Assembly: GCA_020073085.1 (NCBI GenBank)
Contig: JAIQFV010000001.1
Span: 372,001-436,000 of the forward strand
Length of the DNA: 64,000 nt
From: Terriglobia bacterium
GTDB lineage: Bacteria > Acidobacteriota > Terriglobia > JAIQFV01
Reading direction: 5' to 3'
A program made the translations under genes and the position numbers. The first letter of the stretch is position 1, and the number at the start of each line of letters is the position of its first letter. Below, piece by piece: positions 60,153-64,000 of the stretch. The notes under the pieces are model-generated. The model had not been told where the DNA came from. It saw only the letters and a list, made by a program, of their open reading frames with translations, and ran no database searches.

Positions 60153-60905
60153 TTAGTCTTTCAGACGATTGATAATGCTGGCGACGTACCCTGCGCCAAA
60201 CCCGTTGTCAATGTTCACGACCGTGACATTGGAAGCGCAAGAATTCAGCATCCCCAGCAAGGCCGCAATCCCTCCAAATGACGCTCCGTAGCCCACCGAG
60301 GTAGGGACCGCGATGACCGGGGCAGCCACCAGGCCGCCGACCACGCTGGGCAGGGCCCCTTCCATCCCAGCCACACAAACGATCACACGAGCCTGCCGCA
60401 ATCGCTGATTTTCCTGCAGCAATCGATGAATGCCAGCGACCCCGCAATCATAGATAGCATCCACATCATTCCCCATCACGCGGGCGGTCACCAGGGCTTC
60501 TTCAGCAACGGGCATATCCGCAGTGCCCGCGGAAATGACAAGGATTCTCCCGGTCCCATAGAGGTGCTTGTCTCTGACAACCGTCAGCGCGCCACTGGCT
60601 TTGTGAAACTGCGCCAGGCGCGTGATCTTCCGGATGGCTCGAAAGGTCGCTTCATCCGACCGCGTGACGAGAATGTTGTGCCGATTTTTCAACATCCTCC
60701 GGACGATTCCCACGACTTGCTCCGTCGATTTTCCGCGGCCTAACACCACCTCGGGAAACCCCACTCGCAGGGAGCGGTGATGGTCGATCCGGGCAAAACC
60801 CAGATCCTCGAAGGGAAGCCTTCGCAAAATCTCCATGGCTTCGTCAACGCCGAGTCTTCCCTCTTTAACCTTTTCCAGTAAGCGCTTAATCTCAGCCGCG
60901 GTCAT
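60153..60905 (-). CDS. larB: LarB-type pincer-cofactor biosynthesis protein (AIR carboxylase family)
   Basis: LarB carboxylates and hydrolyses nicotinic acid adenine dinucleotide as the first step to the nickel pincer cofactor of lactate racemase-like enzymes. The 250-residue protein has an N-terminal segment ([20 protein letters not shown]), [42 protein letters not shown], and the PurE-like [27 protein letters not shown] and [10 protein letters not shown]. The ATG at 60905 is chosen; an in-frame TTG at 60953 exists. larC and larE are not visible, nor a lactate racemase, so the pathway partners must lie elsewhere. Confidence 0.9.
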   Translation of the reverse strand: MTAAEIKRLLEKVKEGRLGVDEAMEILRRLPFEDLGFARIDHHRSLRVGFPEVVLGRGKSTEQVVGIVRRMLKNRHNILVTRSDEATFRAIRKITRLAQFHKASGALTVVRDKHLYGTGRILVISAGTADMPVAEEALVTARVMGNDVDAIYDCGVAGIHRLLQENQRLRQARVIVCVAGMEGALPSVVGGLVAAPVIAVPTSVGYGASFGGIAALLGMLNSCASNVTVVNIDNGFGAGYVASIINRLKD

Positions 60906-61212
60906 AGTCGTCAGGCGATTTTTCCAGAATCCCCTCGGGAGCGAGTATACCAAATGCCTTGCGAATCTCCATCACGGCAGAACCTGTCCCGGGGTCAAGC
61001 GGACCCTCCCAGGCCCGGGCGAAGGTGACCGAATCGTCCACGGAACCGGCGGATCAAAGATGGAGGAATCATTAAACCACTTGACAATTCCGCGTGGCTA
61101 TATAAATCTAAAAATTCTCTCGAGGGAACCGCCAGGGGGAGACCTCTTATCTCCCCGAAGGGTAATCGCAATTCACATTATCGACAGCTCAAATCCGAAC
61201 CAGAAGACATTG
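60906..61212. other. Divergent region between larB and lepB
   Basis: No gene is supported. A promoter for lepB is likely at 61081-61108; no clear promoter for larB was found. Confidence 0.5.
61081..61108 (+). promoter_or_regulatory. Promoter candidate for lepB-carA
   Basis: A perfect TTGACA (61081-61086) is followed by TATATAAATC. TAAATC (61103-61108) has a 16-base spacer; TATAAA (61101-61106) would have 14, which is short. Confidence 0.5.
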
Positions 61213-61785
61213 ATGGACCCTGAACACGACTTGCCCCCCCTTAGAAAGATCCCGCAAAATGGTACCCGGGGGTTCTGGGGCAACCTGCATTCCTGGGTGC
61301 GCGACCTAGTCATCGCAGTCGGGCTTGCGCTGGTCATTGTCGTGTACCTCTATCAGCCCGTGCGGGTGGAGGGGGTCTCCATGCTGCCCCGCATCGAGGA
61401 TCAGGAGCGCATCTTCGTCAACAAGTTTATTTACCGGTTCAAACCGATTGAACGCGGAGATGTCATTGTCTTTTCCTATCCGCTCGATCCTCAGCGTTTT
61501 TTCATCAAGCGGGTCATCGGCCTGCCGGGCGATACCGTTCAAATCCGGGACGGGAAGGTAGTCATCAACGGCCAGGAACTGAAGGAGTCCTACATACCGA
61601 GGAAGTTCCAGACCCCTGAGAACGAACCCCCGGTTGCGATCGACGCCGGCCACTTTTATGTGTTGGGAGACCATCGTAGCTCATCCAACGACAGCCGCGC
61701 CTGGGGGCAGGTCCCCCGTCAGAACATCTATGGGAAGGCGGTCTTTTGTTACTGGCCGCTGGAGAAGCTCAGCTTCATCCGTTGA
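61213..61785 (+). CDS. lepB: Signal peptidase I
   Basis: Signal peptidase I removes signal peptides at the outer face of the cytoplasmic membrane. The 190-residue protein starts MDPEHDLPPLRK (126 earlier in-frame codons overlap larB and the promoter region and are not used). One membrane helix (LVIAVGLALVIVVYLYQPV) precedes the catalytic serine in VEGVSMLPRI and the lysine in FFIKRVIGLPGD, followed by FYVLGDHRSSSNDSRAWG. The stop is ten bases before the carA ATG, suggesting co-transcription. Confidence 0.93.
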   Translation: MDPEHDLPPLRKIPQNGTRGFWGNLHSWVRDLVIAVGLALVIVVYLYQPVRVEGVSMLPRIEDQERIFVNKFIYRFKPIERGDVIVFSYPLDPQRFFIKRVIGLPGDTVQIRDGKVVINGQELKESYIPRKFQTPENEPPVAIDAGHFYVLGDHRSSSNDSRAWGQVPRQNIYGKAVFCYWPLEKLSFIR

Positions 61786-61794
61786 AAAATCTTG

Positions 61795-62967
61795 ATGAAT
61801 TCCCAGACAGCCGTCCTTGCCCTTGAAGATGGTCGTTGTTTCCGGGGACACGCCTTCGGTGCGCCCGTTGAGAAAACCGGAGAAGTGATTTTCAATACCT
61901 CGCTATCCGGCTATCAAGAGATTTTTACAGACCCTTCCTACTGCGGCCAGATTGTCGTTCTGACCAACCCTGAAGTCGGAAATTACGGATTGAATCGTTT
62001 CGATGAAGAATCGCGGCAGCCATTCATTGAAGGGCTGGTCGTGCGCGAGCACTCGCCGATTGCCTCCAACTGGAGGTCAGAGTGGGTGTTGGGAGATTAT
62101 TTGAGGCAGCGTGGGGTTCCCGCCGTTTCCGAGATTGATACTCGCGCCCTGGTTCGACATCTGCGGGACCGCGGTTCCATGCGCGCGGTGATTTCATCCC
62201 TTGACACTGATGAGCAAAGCTTGGTGAAGAAAGCCTGCCAGGCTCCCTCCATGGTTGGCCTGGATCTGGCGCAGAGGGTGACCTGCGGGGAAAAATACGG
62301 CTGGAAGCAGCAAAGCATTGACATCTTCGCAGGCAAGACGGGTAGTTCTCCTTCCTGTGGCATCCATGGCCCACAAATCTCTTCATCAACGGGGCCATCG
62401 CGACGATTCCAGGTCGTCGCTTACGATTTCGGGATTAAGTACAACATCCTCCGAAGGCTGACCGATGCAGGATGCGATGTCACGGTCGTCCCCGCGCAAA
62501 CTTCGGCTGAAGAGGCGTTGGCGCTTCAACCGGATGGCATCTTTCTATCCAATGGGCCGGGCGACCCGGAGCCAGTCACCTATGCCGTCAGCGCCATCCG
62601 GGGATTGATGGGCCGGAAGCCCATCTTTGGCATCTGCCTGGGACACCAACTGCTGGGCCTCGCCCTGGGCGGAAAAACTTACAAACTGAAGTTCGGCCAT
62701 CATGGCGGCAATCAGCCCGTAAAGAATCTTAGGACGGGCAAGGTGGAAATAACGGCGCAGAACCACGGCTTTGCAGTGAGTCCGGATTCTTTGAAAGACA
62801 GCGAGGTGGAGGTCACCCATTTAAACTTGAACGATCATACCTGCGAGGGATTACGGCACCGATCCCTGCCTGCTTTCTCGGTTCAGTATCATCCCGAGGC
62901 CTCGCCGGGTCCCCATGACGCCGGTTATCTCTTCAGTGATTTCATCAGGCTTATGTCCGAACACTGA
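61795..62967 (+). CDS. carA: Carbamoyl-phosphate synthase small subunit
   Basis: CarA is the glutamine amidotransferase subunit supplying ammonia to CarB for pyrimidines and arginine. The 390-residue protein has the N-terminal [64 protein letters not shown] and a class I amidotransferase domain with [24 protein letters not shown], the nucleophile cysteine in [22 protein letters not shown] and [12 protein letters not shown]. The ATG at 61795 is chosen over a TTG three bases upstream. CarB does not follow directly. Confidence 0.95.
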   Translation: MNSQTAVLALEDGRCFRGHAFGAPVEKTGEVIFNTSLSGYQEIFTDPSYCGQIVVLTNPEVGNYGLNRFDEESRQPFIEGLVVREHSPIASNWRSEWVLGDYLRQRGVPAVSEIDTRALVRHLRDRGSMRAVISSLDTDEQSLVKKACQAPSMVGLDLAQRVTCGEKYGWKQQSIDIFAGKTGSSPSCGIHGPQISSSTGPSRRFQVVAYDFGIKYNILRRLTDAGCDVTVVPAQTSAEEALALQPDGIFLSNGPGDPEPVTYAVSAIRGLMGRKPIFGICLGHQLLGLALGGKTYKLKFGHHGGNQPVKNLRTGKVEITAQNHGFAVSPDSLKDSEVEVTHLNLNDHTCEGLRHRSLPAFSVQYHPEASPGPHDAGYLFSDFIRLMSEH

Positions 62968-62980
62968 ACAAGGCTCCCGC

Positions 62981-63649
62981 ATGAATGCTCCGGCCATTCC
63001 CTCCCCCGTCGCCCAGTTCAGGGCCGAATACCGCACGGCCGAGATTTCCCCTTATTACTCCGGCATCCTCCATTTCCTCTTCACGAGCGTTACCTCACTG
63101 GTCGTCATTGGTTTTTCGATCAAGGAACTCCACGGCATAACCCCTTTCGAATGGTCTACAGTCCTGCTGACCTTTCTTTATGCCAACCTCGTGGAGTACC
63201 TGGGCCACAAGGGCCCGATGCACCACCCCGTGCGTCTTCTGAGGACCCTGTTCGTGCGGCATACATTGCAGCACCATCGCTTTTTCACGCACGAGGCCAT
63301 GGCCTATGAGGGCACGCAAGACTACAAAATGGTCCTCTTCCCACCGGTCATGATCCTCTTCTTCGTGGGACTGCACGCCGTGCCGGTTGGTGTCCTGCTT
63401 TATTACCTGACCAGCCGAAATGTTGCATACCTTTTTGTGGCGACGGCCATCGGATATTTTCTCACGTACGAATGGCTGCATTTTATGTACCACCTTCGTG
63501 CAGACTCCCTACCCGGTCGATTCCCTTTCATGAAAACCCTTCGTCGGCTCCACACCGAACATCACGACCCCGCCTTGATGTCGAACTACAACTTCAACAT
63601 CACGTTTCCGATCTGCGATTACTTGTTCGGAACCCGCTACAAGACCTAG
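62981..63649 (+). CDS. Fatty-acid-hydroxylase / sterol-desaturase-type membrane protein
   Basis: The 222-residue protein has about four membrane helices (FLFTSVTSLVVIGF; FPPVMILFFVGLHAVPVGVLLYY; VAYLFVATAIGYFLTYEW) and the histidine clusters of di-iron membrane hydroxylases: HKGPMHH, HTLQHHRFFTHE, LHFMYHL and HTEHHDPAL. These enzymes hydroxylate or desaturate lipids. The ATG at 62981 is 13 bases after carA; the frame is open further into carA but without a suitable site. The lipid substrate is unknown. Confidence 0.85.
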   Translation: MNAPAIPSPVAQFRAEYRTAEISPYYSGILHFLFTSVTSLVVIGFSIKELHGITPFEWSTVLLTFLYANLVEYLGHKGPMHHPVRLLRTLFVRHTLQHHRFFTHEAMAYEGTQDYKMVLFPPVMILFFVGLHAVPVGVLLYYLTSRNVAYLFVATAIGYFLTYEWLHFMYHLRADSLPGRFPFMKTLRRLHTEHHDPALMSNYNFNITFPICDYLFGTRYKT

Positions 63650-63860
63650 ATAGGGCCGGATCCCGCTCCTCCCATTCTGAATTTCTAATGGCGATCTTCG
63701 CGTCTCAGCGGTGATACTCGATCGTTATCATGCAAACACTCTTCCCTCCAAAAATCCCTCTTTGCAAAGATGGCCTTCGCAATTATGATGGAACGCGATC
63801 CATTGACCTTGAAATCGCAACCTCATCTCTTTGCACGCTGCATAAGGGGTCCTTCAAAAA

Positions 63861-64000
63861 ATGCACAGCAGCTCATCGGAAATGGCCGGGAACTCGATCC
63901 GACCCATGGAAGTATCGATTCCCGTCATTGTCCGCTCGTATGACATCGACTTCGCGGGGATCGTCAGCAACATTGTTTACGTGCGATGGATGGAAGACCT
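63861..64000 (+). CDS. Start of a hotdog-fold acyl-CoA thioesterase (runs off the window)
   Basis: The frame from an ATG at 63861 encodes 46 residues reaching the window edge. The segment VIVRSYDIDFAGIVSNIVYV followed by RWMED is the N-terminal signature of 4-hydroxybenzoyl-CoA thioesterase/YbgC-type hotdog proteins, with the Asp-x-x-Gly catalytic region. A second ATG at 63906 would start closer to the fold and could be the true start. Confidence 0.7.
   Translation, partial: MHSSSSEMAGNSIRPMEVSIPVIVRSYDIDFAGIVSNIVYVRWMED

Overview
The window looks like a stretch of an Acidobacteriota chromosome. This is inferred from gene content: two large Oar-type TonB-dependent receptors with carboxypeptidase-regulatory-like N-termini, a Ser/Thr kinase fused to a TPR sensor, a secreted von Willebrand factor A protein of the type common in this phylum, a DUF2911 protein, moderately high GC and long non-coding gaps with hairpin repeats. 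I found no rRNA, tRNA, CRISPR array, integrase or transposase gene.

Region 1 (1-6.9 kb): a toxin-antitoxin remnant with a frameshifted BrnT-like toxin and an intact antitoxin, a repeat-rich gap, a DUF2911 lipoprotein-like secreted protein, acetate kinase, a cysteine desulfurase, a SAM hydroxide adenosyltransferase (DUF62) and a class I aminotransferase. Region 2 (7-17 kb): two closely related 785/786-residue transketolase-family genes enclosing a small membrane protein and a 1033-residue secreted protein with CARDB-like and BACON-like domains. Region 3 (17-25 kb): an IclR regulator diverging from isocitrate lyase, with two matching 16-bp palindromes on either side of a near-consensus promoter, then a TPR protein, an SGNH hydrolase and a periplasmic trehalase.

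Region 4 (24.4-27.4 kb): a composite repeat, then a translationally coupled three-gene operon encoding a split thiamine-diphosphate decarboxylase plus a metal-dependent cyclase/amidohydrolase, then a small palindromic element whose 15-bp ends also occur at 1.1 kb. Region 5 (27.4-41.6 kb): the two TonB receptors, a membrane-fused sulfite-oxidase-type molybdoenzyme, the kinase-TPR protein, a prolyl oligopeptidase driven by nearly the same promoter as the kinase, and a broken gene for a protein made of seven-residue charged repeats. Region 6 (42-47 kb): a caspase-like protease with HEAT-like, membrane and TPR parts, followed closely by a TPR protein and a methyltransferase.

Region 7 (47-61 kb) is almost entirely on the minus strand: acyl-CoA dehydrogenase, MeaB, methylmalonyl-CoA epimerase, a PpiC-type isomerase, a metallo-hydrolase, MTA phosphorylase, a VWA protein, a PfkB kinase, a membrane glycosyltransferase-like protein, MgtC, a diaminopimelate epimerase with an altered active site, and MsrB; further upstream lie a secreted Trp-rich protein and LarB. 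Region 8 (61-64 kb, plus strand): signal peptidase I, carbamoyl-phosphate synthase small subunit without its large subunit beside it, a fatty-acid-hydroxylase-type membrane protein, and the start of a hotdog thioesterase running off the end.

The metabolic genes fit a heterotroph using acetate, fatty acids and propionyl units (AckA, glyoxylate entry via AceA, methylmalonyl-CoA accessory genes, acyl-CoA dehydrogenase) together with peptide and trehalose scavenging. The most unusual items are the caspase operon, the split decarboxylase-cyclase operon, the heptad-repeat gene, the DapF Cys-to-Ser change and the twin operators at aceA.
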